Assembly (NCBI RefSeq): GCF_003217515.1 | Contig: NZ_QJSX01000020.1 | Coordinates: forward strand, 1 to 59,594 | Source of the DNA: Deinococcus yavapaiensis KR-236 | GTDB lineage: Bacteria; Deinococcota; Deinococci; Deinococcales; Deinococcaceae | DNA length: 59,594 nucleotides | Direction of reading: 5' to 3' | Shown: in pieces, positions 34,899 to 44,646 of the stretch | Layout: every line of letters starts with the position of its first letter | How positions within the stretch are numbered: the first letter of the stretch is position 1 | The notes under the pieces: model-generated | Told to the model about the DNA's origin: nothing | Database searches by the model: none | The model's input: the letters and a program-made list of their open reading frames with translations, nothing else | Program-made: the position numbers and the translations under genes

Positions 34899-35906
34899 TC
34901 AACTCGCTTCGCCGCCGTACCGCCGAAGCGTCTCGCGCATCTCTTCCAGCCACTGCCGCCTTACGTTTTCGGGCGTCAAGATTTCCACGCGCGGACCCCA
35001 GCCGAGAAGCCACGGCAGCAGTTCGCGTGGCAAGCCCGTCTCGTCGACGCTCGCGACCACGGAGACGACGATCGATCCGTCGCTCGCGCCGATGTGCTCG
35101 ACGGTGAGGCTGGGATAGCCGCCTTCGAGCACGCGGTAAGCTGCCTCGGCCGCGAAGCGAAGACGCACCGTCACGACATCCGTCTGTCCTCCGACGACTC
35201 CCCAGGCGTCGGTGAGGTGCGCGCGAGGATCGAAATCCTGGGGAATCTCGTACGTGTCCGTCAGCAGCGTGACGAAGCGCATGCGAGAAAGCTTGAACGC
35301 CCGCATCTCGCCGCGCTTCAGACGCTCGAAGCCGATCGCGTACGGCGCCAGATCGTCGCGCGACACTTCCACGAAGTACACGGCGAGTTCGAGGTGCTCT
35401 ACTTCGCCCGTCGGGGAAGCGTAGTCGAAAGCGACGACGCGGCGGTCGAACCACGCGCTCGCGACGGCCTCGAAGACCCTGTCGTCGACGAGTTGCGGGC
35501 GGAAGTCTTGCGTGGAGCGCCGCGCGATGTCCTGCACGCTGTTGGGCAAGCTGAGGGCGAGCTTTTCGAGGGCGAGGAGGTACTGCTTGTTCTTGGTGGC
35601 GGCGTGGTGGTACAGCAGGCGCGTGGCAGCGTGCACGGCGAGGGCTTGCACGGGCCTCAAGCTCTCGGGCGTGCCGACGAGGCGATAGCGATGCGGATGA
35701 ACGTACTCGAGGCCCGCGCCGATCTCCTGCAAGTCCTGGAGGTCGCGTTGGATGTGGCGTTGCTCGACGCCGAACCAGTCGGCGAGCTCGCGAACCGTGC
35801 GCTCGCGCAGCCGCAGGAGTTCCATGAGTTCGAGCAGACGCTTCACCTTCGTCCAAGTGGCGCGCTCCTGTTCGGGGCGGTCTTCGGGTTGGGCGTCGTT
35901 CGTCAT
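34899..35906 (-). CDS. WYL-domain transcriptional regulator
   Basis: 335 aa. N-terminal helix-turn-helix (TVRELADWFGVEQRHIQRDLQDL, residues ~35-60), then a WYL ligand-binding domain (~130-210: VVAFDYASP, DLAPYAIGFERLKRGEMRAFKLSRM) and a WCX tail (RRQWLEEMRETLRRY). WYL regulators sense nucleotides or nucleic acid and often govern stress genes. TACCCT (35919-35914) lies 7 bases before the chosen ATG. Confidence 0.88.
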   Translation of the reverse strand: MTNDAQPEDRPEQERATWTKVKRLLELMELLRLRERTVRELADWFGVEQRHIQRDLQDLQEIGAGLEYVHPHRYRLVGTPESLRPVQALAVHAATRLLYHHAATKNKQYLLALEKLALSLPNSVQDIARRSTQDFRPQLVDDRVFEAVASAWFDRRVVAFDYASPTGEVEHLELAVYFVEVSRDDLAPYAIGFERLKRGEMRAFKLSRMRFVTLLTDTYEIPQDFDPRAHLTDAWGVVGGQTDVVTVRLRFAAEAAYRVLEGGYPSLTVEHIGASDGSIVVSVVASVDETGLPRELLPWLLGWGPRVEILTPENVRRQWLEEMRETLRRYGGEAS

Positions 35907-35979
35907 TGCGAGCAGGGTAGAGAAGAGCGGTCGAGTGCCTGTCGAGAAAAACGAGGAAGCTTCCACGTGCTCACAAAAT

Positions 35980-37671
35980 CTAACGAGGAACGCTCAAGGC
36001 TTCGTCTCTCAACGCGAGCTCTTGCGCCCGCTCGACGGCCCAGGCGCTGTACACGCCCGACAAAAAAGCCGGGGTTCGCTCGCCGCGCGCGACGGCTTCT
36101 CGCACGTCGTACCACCACTGCGCCGCTTCGTCGAGGTGATACGCGCCGCCCACGAAGGTCACGCTGCCTTCCCAGCCGAGCGCTTCGCGCAACGTCTTCG
36201 CCAGGGCCCACAACGACTGACCGGCGCGGCGCCGCTCGGGTGCGTCGTCACGGTACAAGGCGTCCGTGAGCTCTTCGGTCGTGGCGCGCCCTCCCTTCTC
36301 CAGCAGCACCACGAGCAACTCCCCGGCCCGGCCCGTCGCGCGCATCGGTATGACGCGGCCGTTGACTTGCACTTCGAGCGCTCCGAGCGCCCGCACCTCC
36401 ACGCGCGTTCCACCAAGGTGCGTCAAGGGCACGGGCCGCTCGCCTCCCATCAACGCGAACAGCGCCGGAAACTGCACGACTTCCTCGCGTGCCCACATCA
36501 TGTTGGTTCGAATCTTGCGCAATTCGCGGCGCGCCTCCTCCTCGTCGCCCGCGCGCCGCGCGAGCTCCGCTCGTACGATCGACCCTCGTTGGGCGTCTTC
36601 CTCGCTGCCGTCCTCGACGTGCGCCAAGGCGTCCCGCGCCGCCTCGTCGTTTCCGAGGGCGAGGTGCGCGGCCGCGACGTCCACGTACACCCACGACTTT
36701 CCCCGCTCGGCTTCCACCCGAATGGCCCGAGCCGCCCGCAGCAATTCTTCCAACGCCAAGCCGGGCTTGCCCAGCAGGCGGAGAGTGTGCCCGAGACTAC
36801 GTCGAGCTTGCTGCACGTCGTCCTCCTCGCGCGCTACGCGCAAAGCGGCGCGGTAGCTCGACAAGGCTCGGTCCCACTCGCCCCGAACTCGCCGCGCGGT
36901 GCCCAGGCCGCACAGCGCCCGCGCCCGCATGTGCGCCGCGCCCTCGCGCTTCGAGAGGCGCTCCAACGCCAAGAAGTGCTCCTCGGCTTCCGGCAAGCCG
37001 AACCGCAGGTACGACAAGCCGAGCGCGTGCCGCAGCCACGCCGCGTACAGCGGATCGCGTTCGAGCAGCAGCAGCGCCTCGCGCCACGCCGCTTGCGCGC
37101 CCGCGTCGTCTCCGGCGCGGTGCATCAGCGTTCCTTCGGCCAGCCAGCACGTTCCGAGCGAGCGCCCCGTCAAGTGGGTCCTAGCCACGCGAAACGCTTC
37201 ACGCCACCCGTCGCGTCCCGACCACCCGAGCGCTTCGGCGCGCGCGCGCCAAGCGATGCCGAGCGGAAGGCCGTCGACAACGGCGATCACCTCGTCCGCG
37301 ACACGCACGGCGTCGTCGTGACGGCCTTCGCGCACGAGCGCGAAGGCTTCGAAGGCGGCGGCGGGCGCGCTCGCGGGCCAACCGAGCTTTTGGCGCGCGA
37401 GCGCCGTGAAGGGCAGCACGTCCGCCGCTTGCCGCGTATTGCCGAGCAACCGCGCCGTGATCAGGGCGCCCGCCGCGCTGCCCGCCCGCTGCTCGAGCGG
37501 CACGCGCGAAACCGCGTCGAGCAGCGTTTGCTGCTCGACGACGCTGAGAGGCTCTCGAAGCGCGACCTCCACCGTGCGGTAAGCGAGCTCGAACTCGCCG
37601 CGCTCCACGAGCGCTTCCACCGACGCCACCGCTTCCTTCGCCTCGACCGACCGCCTCGCGCCTTTGCTCAT
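35980..37671 (-). CDS. TPR protein with C-terminal SARP-type winged helix
   Basis: 563 aa. Residues ~1-410 are helical TPR-like repeats (AEEHFLALERLSKREGAAHMRARALCGLG, ALSSYRAALRVAREEDD). Residues ~440-530 are an OmpR/SARP-type winged helix (VRALGALEVQVNGRVIPM, ELLVVLLEKGGRATTEELTDALY). The domain order is inverted relative to classical SARPs. A DNA-binding regulator with a protein- or peptide-sensing TPR part is inferred. Two tiny ORFs precede it on the same strand. Confidence 0.82.
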   Translation of the reverse strand: MSKGARRSVEAKEAVASVEALVERGEFELAYRTVEVALREPLSVVEQQTLLDAVSRVPLEQRAGSAAGALITARLLGNTRQAADVLPFTALARQKLGWPASAPAAAFEAFALVREGRHDDAVRVADEVIAVVDGLPLGIAWRARAEALGWSGRDGWREAFRVARTHLTGRSLGTCWLAEGTLMHRAGDDAGAQAAWREALLLLERDPLYAAWLRHALGLSYLRFGLPEAEEHFLALERLSKREGAAHMRARALCGLGTARRVRGEWDRALSSYRAALRVAREEDDVQQARRSLGHTLRLLGKPGLALEELLRAARAIRVEAERGKSWVYVDVAAAHLALGNDEAARDALAHVEDGSEEDAQRGSIVRAELARRAGDEEEARRELRKIRTNMMWAREEVVQFPALFALMGGERPVPLTHLGGTRVEVRALGALEVQVNGRVIPMRATGRAGELLVVLLEKGGRATTEELTDALYRDDAPERRRAGQSLWALAKTLREALGWEGSVTFVGGAYHLDEAAQWWYDVREAVARGERTPAFLSGVYSAWAVERAQELALRDEALSVPR

Positions 37672-37753
37672 AAGCTCTCCGACAGTCTACGTCTCGTGAA
37701 GCGTCGAGCGCGGCGCACATGACGACGCGCCGCGTCGTCATGTGCGCCGGACT

Positions 37754-37909
37754 TCACCCCGAGCCGCCGGCCGGCTTCGGTTCATCGCCCGCCACGACGG
37801 CGGGCCTTTCGTTCGAATGGATAGGGCCGAACACGGAGTGCGTGACCGACGTGAGTGCGAGGGCGCACAACGTCAAGGCCAGGCACACCGCTTTCGCGGT
37901 ACGCTGCAT
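37754..37909 (-). CDS. 51-aa exported peptide upstream of TPR regulator
   Basis: Reverse-strand ORF with GGAGG four bases before the ATG. The product has a signal-like N-terminus (MQRTAKAVCLALTLCALALT) followed by ~30 polar residues (SNERPAVVAGDEPKPAGGSG). G+C-rich third positions fit a real gene. It lies 82 bases upstream of the TPR/SARP gene, as exported signalling peptides often do with TPR receptors. Function inferred. Confidence 0.55.
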   Translation of the reverse strand: MQRTAKAVCLALTLCALALTSVTHSVFGPIHSNERPAVVAGDEPKPAGGSG

Positions 37910-37965
37910 GGTGCCTCCGAAGGGGGCGAAGCGCGGATCAGTCTTGGCGGATGGAGTCCGCGCTT

Positions 37966-38025
37966 CTACGATTTGTGGTTGCCGAACGCCTGCAGGTCGA
38001 AGTCCTCGGGTTCAAACCAGCTCAT
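37966..38025 (-). CDS. 19-residue micro-ORF
   Basis: AGGAGG directly precedes an ATG whose frame encodes MSWFEPEDFDLQAFGNHKS and then stops. The spacing (2 bases) is short, so initiation efficiency is uncertain. It lies 56 bases upstream of the exported-peptide ORF on the same strand; it may be a peptide or a leader peptide. Confidence 0.4.
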   Translation of the reverse strand: MSWFEPEDFDLQAFGNHKS

Positions 38026-38066
38026 CACCTCCTGACACGCAGCATGGAGGTCGGAGGCGTCAAATC

Positions 38067-38098
38067 ATGTCGCGCCGTTCGGCACCGTGTCGCGACAT
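38067..38098. promoter_or_regulatory. inverted repeat between micro-ORFs and thioredoxin gene
   Basis: ATGTCGCG (38067-38074) and CGCGACAT (38091-38098) form an 8-bp inverted repeat with a 16-base spacer; TGTCGCGACA at 38088-38097 is itself palindromic. It lies in the divergent promoter region, so it is an operator candidate. Confidence 0.45.
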
Positions 38099-38133
38099 CC
38101 CGTGACGCTCGCTCGATTCGCTACCTTGAAGGC

Positions 38134-38562
38134 ATGAGCGCGATTTTGACGTGCGAACGATGCGGAGCGAAGAATCGTGTGAGCAACGTGCCCGACGCCC
38201 GAGTGCCCGCCTGCGCTCGCTGCGGCGCGGCCCTGCCGTGGCTGCACGCGGGCACCGACGCGTCCTTCGAGGCCGACGTGCGCGCGCCCGTACCCGTCTT
38301 GGTGGATTTCTGGGCGCCGTGGTGCGGACCGTGCCGAGTGATCGCTCCGGTGCTGGAGGACATGGCACGTGAGTACGCGGGCAAGCTGCGAATCGTGAAG
38401 GTCAACGTGGACGAAAACCCGGGCGCCTCCGCGCGCTTCGGCGTGCAAGGCATCCCGACGCTCATCGTCTTTCGAGGCGGCGAGCCCACCGACCGCATCG
38501 TCGGCGCAGTCAACAAGCCGACCCTGGTGGATCGGCTCGGCCTGAATCGCTCGAACGGGTGA
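38134..38562 (+). CDS. trxC: thioredoxin 2-like with N-terminal zinc ribbon
   Basis: 142 aa. Residues 1-30 hold CERCGA and CARCGA (two CxxC, zinc ribbon); residues ~40-140 are a thioredoxin fold with active site WAPWCGPCR and cis-Pro GIPTLIVF. TrxC-type proteins reduce disulfides under oxidative stress. TACCTT (38122-38127) lies 6 bases before the ATG: leaderless. Confidence 0.92.
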   Translation: MSAILTCERCGAKNRVSNVPDARVPACARCGAALPWLHAGTDASFEADVRAPVPVLVDFWAPWCGPCRVIAPVLEDMAREYAGKLRIVKVNVDENPGASARFGVQGIPTLIVFRGGEPTDRIVGAVNKPTLVDRLGLNRSNG

Positions 38563-38586
38563 GCGGCGCCCGACGGGAGTTTCGCG

Positions 38587-39927
38587 TCAATCGGTCGGGT
38601 TGGGGCGCGGCTCCAACTTGAACCACGCGCCCGTTCGGTAACGCCACACCAGCATGACGATTCGCGCCATCTCCTCACCGAGCAGACGGCCCAAAAAGAC
38701 GCCCCACAACCCCAAGCCCGCCGGGAAGGCCAGCAGGTACGCGAAAGGCAAGCCGACCAGCACGACCGTCACGACGTCCGACAGCAGCAGGTAGCGCGTG
38801 TCGCCACCGCTCGCGAGCGTTCCGAAGCCGATCATGTTCGCCACTTTCACGGGGAGGAACAGCGCGTTCAAAAGCGCGCCCCACTGCGCGAGTTGCCTCA
38901 CTTCCGGAGTCGTGTTCGGAAAGAGGGCGCCGATCAAGAAGGTGCTCGCCGCGAACAGCACGCCCAGCCCCAGCCCGACGAGCACGCCGAGACGCCAGAC
39001 CCCGCCCGACCATCGCCACACTTCCCGGGCGTTCGCCTGCCCGATGGCGCGTCCCGTGAGAATCGTCGCGGCCGTGTTGAAGCCGACCGCGCCCACCACG
39101 AAGATGTTCTCGAACGTCGCCACGATCTGGAAGGCGGCGAGTTGCGCCGTGCCGATGCGCCCGACGAGCAGCGAGAACAGAAAGACGCCGCTGCTGAAGA
39201 CGATCTCCGTGACGAACAACGGCAGCACGAGCGGCGCCATTTCGGCGAACACGCCGCGTCCTTGCGAGAAGGTCGGCAGGCGAACGCGAATTCCGAAGCG
39301 GCTGAAGAACAGGAAGCCCGCCAGTAACGCCGTTCGCAGCGATTGCGTCATGACGATGGCGGCGGCCGCTCCGATCACGCCCCATCCGAGCTGCGTCACG
39401 AGCAGCCACGCGAGGAGCGGCGTCAAGGTCAGCGAACTCAAGGTCACGATCAAGGGCAGGCGTGCCCGTCCGATCGTCCGGAACGTCGACGTCATCACGA
39501 CGTTCGCCGTGACGAGCGGCAGCGCGAGGGCGTACAAACCCAAGTACGGCCCGCCGATTCCGGCGATCTCGTCGCTCGCGCCGACGAAGCGCAGAAAGCC
39601 GCTTCCCGACAGCGCGATCGGCACGGTCAGCAGCAACGCCAGCAAGACCGCGAACAAGACCGACAGCAACGCGATGCGGCCCAAAGTGTCCTCGTCGCCT
39701 CGCCCGCGCGCCCGAGACGCGAGGATCGCGCATCCCGAACCGACGACGTTGAGGCACGCGATGCCTATGAACAGCGCGTTGTTCGACAAGCCGACCGCCG
39801 CGATCGTCGCCGTGCCGAGCGTTCCCACGACCACTTGATTCGTGAAGTTGAGGACGAGTTGCACCATCGACTCGAGACTGACGGGAAGCGCGATGCGAGC
39901 GATTTCACGGTTTGTCTCGGCGCTCAA
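38587..39927 (-). CDS. MATE family efflux transporter
   Basis: 446-aa integral membrane protein with ~12 hydrophobic segments in two homologous halves (VVGTLGTATIAAVGLSNNALF, LVGRIGTAQLAAFQIV). MATE carriers export cationic drugs with Na+ or H+. The first codon is TTG with GAGG seven bases upstream; no ATG is available. Confidence 0.9.
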   Translation of the reverse strand: MSAETNREIARIALPVSLESMVQLVLNFTNQVVVGTLGTATIAAVGLSNNALFIGIACLNVVGSGCAILASRARGRGDEDTLGRIALLSVLFAVLLALLLTVPIALSGSGFLRFVGASDEIAGIGGPYLGLYALALPLVTANVVMTSTFRTIGRARLPLIVTLSSLTLTPLLAWLLVTQLGWGVIGAAAAIVMTQSLRTALLAGFLFFSRFGIRVRLPTFSQGRGVFAEMAPLVLPLFVTEIVFSSGVFLFSLLVGRIGTAQLAAFQIVATFENIFVVGAVGFNTAATILTGRAIGQANAREVWRWSGGVWRLGVLVGLGLGVLFAASTFLIGALFPNTTPEVRQLAQWGALLNALFLPVKVANMIGFGTLASGGDTRYLLLSDVVTVVLVGLPFAYLLAFPAGLGLWGVFLGRLLGEEMARIVMLVWRYRTGAWFKLEPRPNPTD

Positions 39928-40017
39928 GGGCGCCTCGCGCGAGAAGATGCCCGAAAAGGGAAGGCGACCGGAAGCATCCCAGCAATGTAGCCCACGAAGG
40001 CGCGCCGCTCGTGAAGC

Positions 40018-42303
40018 TCACGGAGCGGGCAAGGTGAAGTGGAAGGTGGAGCCGACGCCGACTCGGCTTTCCACCCACAAGCGCCCGCCGTGCCGCTCGA
40101 CGATCTTCTTGCACACGGCGAGGCCGATCCCGGTGCCTTCGAAGCGCTCGCGGCCGTGCAGGCGTTGGAAGATCACGAAGATGCGCTCGAAGTACTTGTC
40201 CTCGATGCCGATGCCGTTGTCGGTCACGCGAAAGTGCCACATCGCCTCGTCGCGCGTCGCCGACACCCGCACCATCGGCGTCACGCCTTCGCGCGCGTAC
40301 TTCAACCCGTTCGACACGAGGTTTTGCAGCAGCGAATCGAATTGCGGCGCGTCGGCGAGCACCGTCGGAAGGTCGTCGCGCGTCACGTGGACGAGCGCGT
40401 CGTCCACGTCCGCCGCGAACCGAAGCGCGACGCGGTCGAACACGTCGTTGGCGGCCACGGGCTCGAAGGGACGCTGCTCGGTGTGTAGACGCGAAAACGC
40501 CAGCAAGTCGTCCACGAGGCGCTTCATGTGCTGCCCGCTTTCCATGATCTGCGCGAGGTACGCGCGGCCCCGGTCGTCGAGCGCGGCGCTGTACCGCTGC
40601 GCGACGAGATCCGCGAAGCTCGTCACCGCGCGAATGGGCGCTTGCAGGTCGTGGCTGGCGACGTACGCGAAGCGCTCCAACTCCTCGTTGCTGCGCCGCA
40701 ACTCCTCGTTGCGGTGAGCGAGCGAACGCTCGGCGCGCGCACGGTCGGTGACGTTGATGCTCACTCCGAGGAACCCGTCGGGGCGTCCGCTCGCGTCGAG
40801 CTTAGGCGCGTACGTCACGTCGAACACCTGATCGCCCACCGTTTGCTGCGAACGCACCTCCTCGCCCGCGAGCGCGCGCCGCACGTCGTCCAAGACGCCG
40901 TCCTCGGCGCCGTACAACTCGAAGACGTTTCGCCCGACCGCTTCGCCAGGCGTCAATCCGAGGTCCGTGAGGCCGCGCCCTTCGGACAAGGTGAAGCGTC
41001 CGTGCTCGTCGATGGCGTACAAGATGATCGGCAAACTGCGCGCCACCGTCGCGAGTTGCTCTTGCAACTGCAGAGCCTGCTGCGTGCGCTCGCGAACGCG
41101 GCGTTCCAGCGTCGCGTTGAGGTCCAGCAAGGCGCGCTCGGCTTCCTTGAGCGCCGTGAGGTCGACGACGTAGCCTGCCACTTGCCCCGAGTCTCCCTCG
41201 AAGGCGGCGATCGTGCACTGCACGGGAACGCGCGTTCCGTCGCGCCGCTCGTACTCCTTTTCGTACGAGTCGCTGTGCCCGCGCTCTTCGACGTCTCGCA
41301 ACGCCCGCACGTCGAGCGGCAGGTACTCGGGCGGCGTCAGGCGCGCCCAGTCCACGAGGCCGAGCTCGAACTCCTCGCGCGAGTACCCGACGATGCGCAG
41401 GTACGCGTCGTTGGCGAGCGTGATCCGTCCGTCGGGCAAGCCGAGCACCATCCCGATGGGGCTGGCGTCCACCAACCTTCGAAAGCGAGCCTCGCTTTCC
41501 ACGAGCGCCGCTTGAACGCGCGCTTGCGGCGTCATCTCGACCGCCATGATCCCCACGCCGGCCACTTCGCCGTCCATGCCGCGCACCGGGTAGAAGTCCT
41601 CGCGCCAAGCGCGGCGCACGCCCGGCAAGGCGGGCGTCTCGCCTTCGACCGTCACGTTGCGAAGCGCCTCGCCCGAGACGACGACGTGCCGCAAGGCTGC
41701 GAACGCGCCGTCGTCGAGGCCCGGCAGCAACTCCATCGCCGTGCGTCCGAGGTGCGCGTGGGCGGGCAGACCGTTGAGCTCGGCGAGGGCGGTGTTGACG
41801 TGCACGAAGCGCAAGTCGCGGTCGAGGAAGGCCATGCCGACCGGAGACGCCTCGAAGAGCGTGTCGAGCGGCCTCGTCGCCCGCCATTCGTCCCGAGCGC
41901 GCCGCACCTCGTCCTCCGAGCGCGCCGTCACGGCGTCGTGCACGTCCGCGAGCGTCCCCACCCAGGCGGGCGCGCCGTCACCGCCGAGCGGCCGAAGATC
42001 GAGGCGTGTCCAACGCGGGCCGCGGCCCGCGTCGAGGCGGCACGTGGCTTCGAAGGAACGGCGTTCGCGCCGCGCGGCTTCCCAGCGCGGCCACATGTCC
42101 CGTCGGTCGTCGGCGTGCGCCGCGTCGAGGGGAAAGAAGCCGGCGAGCGAGTCGATCAAGCGGCCGAGGTGGGCGGCCAAAGCGACGTTCGCGTGCACGA
42201 TCCGCCCGTCGTCGTCCGCGAGCCACGTCGGCGTGGAGACGGTGTCGAACACGCTCCGCCACACTTCGGCCGAAAGGAAGCGGACGTCGCTGGGAACAGA
42301 CAT
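40018..42303 (-). CDS. multi-PAS sensor histidine kinase
   Basis: 761 aa with four PAS folds (~10-120, ~145-260, ~270-390, ~410-520), the HisKA H box ERFAYVASHDLQAPIRAV and HATPase (LLQNLVSNGLKYAR, DNGIGIEDKYFERIF, GTGIGLAVCKKIVERHGG). The kinase core closely resembles that of the kinase at 10947-13664 (GGxLWVES, GSTFHFTLP). Soluble. TACCAT (42315-42310) lies 6 bases before the ATG: leaderless. No adjacent response regulator. Confidence 0.92.
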   Translation of the reverse strand: MSVPSDVRFLSAEVWRSVFDTVSTPTWLADDDGRIVHANVALAAHLGRLIDSLAGFFPLDAAHADDRRDMWPRWEAARRERRSFEATCRLDAGRGPRWTRLDLRPLGGDGAPAWVGTLADVHDAVTARSEDEVRRARDEWRATRPLDTLFEASPVGMAFLDRDLRFVHVNTALAELNGLPAHAHLGRTAMELLPGLDDGAFAALRHVVVSGEALRNVTVEGETPALPGVRRAWREDFYPVRGMDGEVAGVGIMAVEMTPQARVQAALVESEARFRRLVDASPIGMVLGLPDGRITLANDAYLRIVGYSREEFELGLVDWARLTPPEYLPLDVRALRDVEERGHSDSYEKEYERRDGTRVPVQCTIAAFEGDSGQVAGYVVDLTALKEAERALLDLNATLERRVRERTQQALQLQEQLATVARSLPIILYAIDEHGRFTLSEGRGLTDLGLTPGEAVGRNVFELYGAEDGVLDDVRRALAGEEVRSQQTVGDQVFDVTYAPKLDASGRPDGFLGVSINVTDRARAERSLAHRNEELRRSNEELERFAYVASHDLQAPIRAVTSFADLVAQRYSAALDDRGRAYLAQIMESGQHMKRLVDDLLAFSRLHTEQRPFEPVAANDVFDRVALRFAADVDDALVHVTRDDLPTVLADAPQFDSLLQNLVSNGLKYAREGVTPMVRVSATRDEAMWHFRVTDNGIGIEDKYFERIFVIFQRLHGRERFEGTGIGLAVCKKIVERHGGRLWVESRVGVGSTFHFTLPAP

Positions 42304-42431
42304 CGCCTCATGGTAGTGCGAGCGCCCGCTCGACTTCGGCGCATGAAGGCCGTCTGAAGGCGGCGCGAGACGAGTATGCTGAGCCCACTCCCCGGTTTCT
42401 CCGCGTCTCGTCCTCGCCGACTTGGAGCTTT

Positions 42432-44171
42432 ATGAACACGTCCTCGCCGTTCGCTTCCACTGCTACCGACCGCTTCCGCGCCGCCCGCGACCTCCTCGTG
42501 AAGCACCGCGCCGATTTGGAGGCCGCGCGCGCGGCCTTCGAGTGGCCGCGTTTCGAGCACTTCAACTTCGCTCTCGACTGGTTCGATTCCGTGGCGCGGA
42601 CGCCCGAGACCGCCGACCGCTTGGCCCTCGTCGTCACCGAGCAGGACGGCCGAAGCGAGCGCCGCACGTACGCGCAGCTTTCGCGCGCCTCGTCACGCGT
42701 CGCCAACTGGCTGGAGTCCATCGGGGTGCGCCGGGAAGACCGCGTGCTCGTGATGCTCGGCAACCGCGTGGAGTTGTGGGAGGTGATGCTGGCGTGCATC
42801 AAGATCGGCGCGGTGCTCATCCCGACGACCGTCCTGCTCACCCCGGCCGACCTCGCCGACCGCGTTCGGCGCGGACGCGTTTCGTGCGTCGTCGTCGCGC
42901 GTGAGGACGCGGCGAAGTTCGACGCTGTCGACGGCGACTTCACGGTCGTTTTGATCGGCGCGGAGCCCGCTTTCGTCGGCTCGAGGGCGGTTCACGCTTA
43001 TGAGGACGCTCGAAACGCGTCCGACGCGTACACGCCGCGCGAGCCGACGCGCGGCGACGAGACGCTGCTGCTGTACTTCACGTCCGGTACGACGTCTCGC
43101 CCGAAGCTCGTGGAGCACACGCACACGTCGTACCCCGTCGGCCACCTCAGCACGATGTACTGGATCGGTCTGGAGCCGGGCGACGTGCATCTCAACGTCG
43201 CCTCGCCCGGCTGGGCGAAGCACGCGTGGTCGAATTTCTTCGCGCCCTTCATCGCCGAGGCGACCGTGTTCGTGTACAACTACGCTCGTTTCGACGCCCG
43301 CTCGCTCATGGAGCAGATGGACCGTGAAGGCGTCACGAGTTTTTGCGCGCCGCCCACGGTGTGGCGCATGCTCATCCAAGCGGATTTGAGCGCTCTGCGC
43401 GAGCCACCCGCCAAGGTCGTCGCGGCGGGCGAGCCGCTCAATCCCGAGGTGATTTCGCAAGTGCAGCGCGCGTGGGGCGTGCTCATTCGCGACGGCTTCG
43501 GGCAGACTGAGACGACGCTGCAAGTCGGGAACACCGTCGGTCAAGCCATGATTCCCGGCTCCATGGGTCGCCCGCTGCCCGGCTTCGACGTCGTTTTGAT
43601 CGACCCGCTCACCGGGATGGAGGGCGAAGAGGGCGAGGTGTGCCTGCGCCTCGATTCACGTCCCGTCGGCCTCACGGTGGGCTACCACGGTGACTCCGAG
43701 AAGACCGCCGACGCCTTTCGAGACGGGCTGTACCACACGGGGGACGTCGCGCGCCGCCTCGAAGGCGGAGTCATCACGTACATCGGGCGGTCCGACGACG
43801 TCTTCAAGTCGTCCGACTACCGCATCTCGCCGTTCGAATTGGAGTCCGTCTTGATCGAGCACGCGGCGGTCGCCGAGGCGGCGGTCGTGCCGTCGTTCGA
43901 CGCCGTGCGCCTCGCCGTGCCCAAAGCGTACGTCGTCCTCGCCGCCGGTTGGAACGCGGACGCCGAGACCGCCGAGTCGATCCTCGCGCACTGCCGCGCG
44001 CACCTCGCGCCGTTCAAGCGCGTGCGTCGCCTCGAATTTCACGACTTGCCGAAGACGATTTCCGGCAAGATTCGCCGCGTGGAACTTCGGCAACGCGAGC
44101 AGACGTTCACGAACGATCGTCCTTCCGGCGAGTACGCCGACGCCGACTTTCCGTCGCTGCGCGCTCCTTGA
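42432..44171 (+). CDS. medium-chain acyl-CoA synthetase-like (AMP-binding)
   Basis: 579 aa. ANL-superfamily motifs: LLYFTSGTTSRPKLVEHTH (P-loop), DGFGQTETTLQVGN, YHTGDVARR, GRSDDVFKSSDYRISPFELES and the C-terminal Lys in KTISGKIRR. Overall resembles AcsM-type acyl-CoA synthetases that adenylate medium-chain or aromatic acids. GGAG lies 4 bases before the ATG and TATGCT (42375-42380) is a candidate -10 with a ~45-base leader. Confidence 0.9.
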   Translation: MNTSSPFASTATDRFRAARDLLVKHRADLEAARAAFEWPRFEHFNFALDWFDSVARTPETADRLALVVTEQDGRSERRTYAQLSRASSRVANWLESIGVRREDRVLVMLGNRVELWEVMLACIKIGAVLIPTTVLLTPADLADRVRRGRVSCVVVAREDAAKFDAVDGDFTVVLIGAEPAFVGSRAVHAYEDARNASDAYTPREPTRGDETLLLYFTSGTTSRPKLVEHTHTSYPVGHLSTMYWIGLEPGDVHLNVASPGWAKHAWSNFFAPFIAEATVFVYNYARFDARSLMEQMDREGVTSFCAPPTVWRMLIQADLSALREPPAKVVAAGEPLNPEVISQVQRAWGVLIRDGFGQTETTLQVGNTVGQAMIPGSMGRPLPGFDVVLIDPLTGMEGEEGEVCLRLDSRPVGLTVGYHGDSEKTADAFRDGLYHTGDVARRLEGGVITYIGRSDDVFKSSDYRISPFELESVLIEHAAVAEAAVVPSFDAVRLAVPKAYVVLAAGWNADAETAESILAHCRAHLAPFKRVRRLEFHDLPKTISGKIRRVELRQREQTFTNDRPSGEYADADFPSLRAP

Positions 44172-44181
44172 AGCGCGGCCC

Positions 44182-44622
44182 TCAACGCCACACGAACGAG
44201 CTCGACAACGATCGGATCGCCGCTTCGGCCGTCTTGTCGCCGATCGGATACTCCAGGAGGAAGGTCGCGTAGACGTTGCGGGGCGCGTCGAGCATCGTCC
44301 GTTGGTAGAACACCCGCCCGCCCTCGGTGCCGCTCACCACGAACCACGACGAACGCAGCGTCTTGTACGTGACGCGCCGTGACGCCGAGGTGCGCGCGGC
44401 TCGCTCGTAGCGTTTGCCAAGCGTGTCACCGAGCGCGTTGAGGTCGCCCCACACCGTCAACTTGACGGCGCGGCGCCGATCGAGGAACACCTGCCCGTCG
44501 CCGTTGTCCGACTCGCCCTGCCCCACGAGAAACGACGGCGCCGTCAGGCAGTAGGCGAAGCGGGCGTTGCAGTACGAACTCGGCACGAGCGCGGCGGTCA
44601 TCAACGCGAACAACACGGGCAT
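44182..44622 (-). CDS. exported hypothetical protein
   Basis: 146 aa with a short N-terminal hydrophobic stretch (MPVLFALMTAALVPSS) that may be a signal peptide. No known family. TACCAT (44633-44628) lies 5 bases before the ATG: leaderless. Confidence 0.65.
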   Translation of the reverse strand: MPVLFALMTAALVPSSYCNARFAYCLTAPSFLVGQGESDNGDGQVFLDRRRAVKLTVWGDLNALGDTLGKRYERAARTSASRRVTYKTLRSSWFVVSGTEGGRVFYQRTMLDAPRNVYATFLLEYPIGDKTAEAAIRSLSSSFVWR

Positions 44623-44646
44623 GACTCATGGTATGACAAGCGCTTG

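Noticed and set aside
37719..38105. 128-codon plus-strand ORF opposite the micro-ORFs
   Set aside because: No start signals; composition typical of antisense read-through, and it would cover two better-supported minus-strand ORFs.
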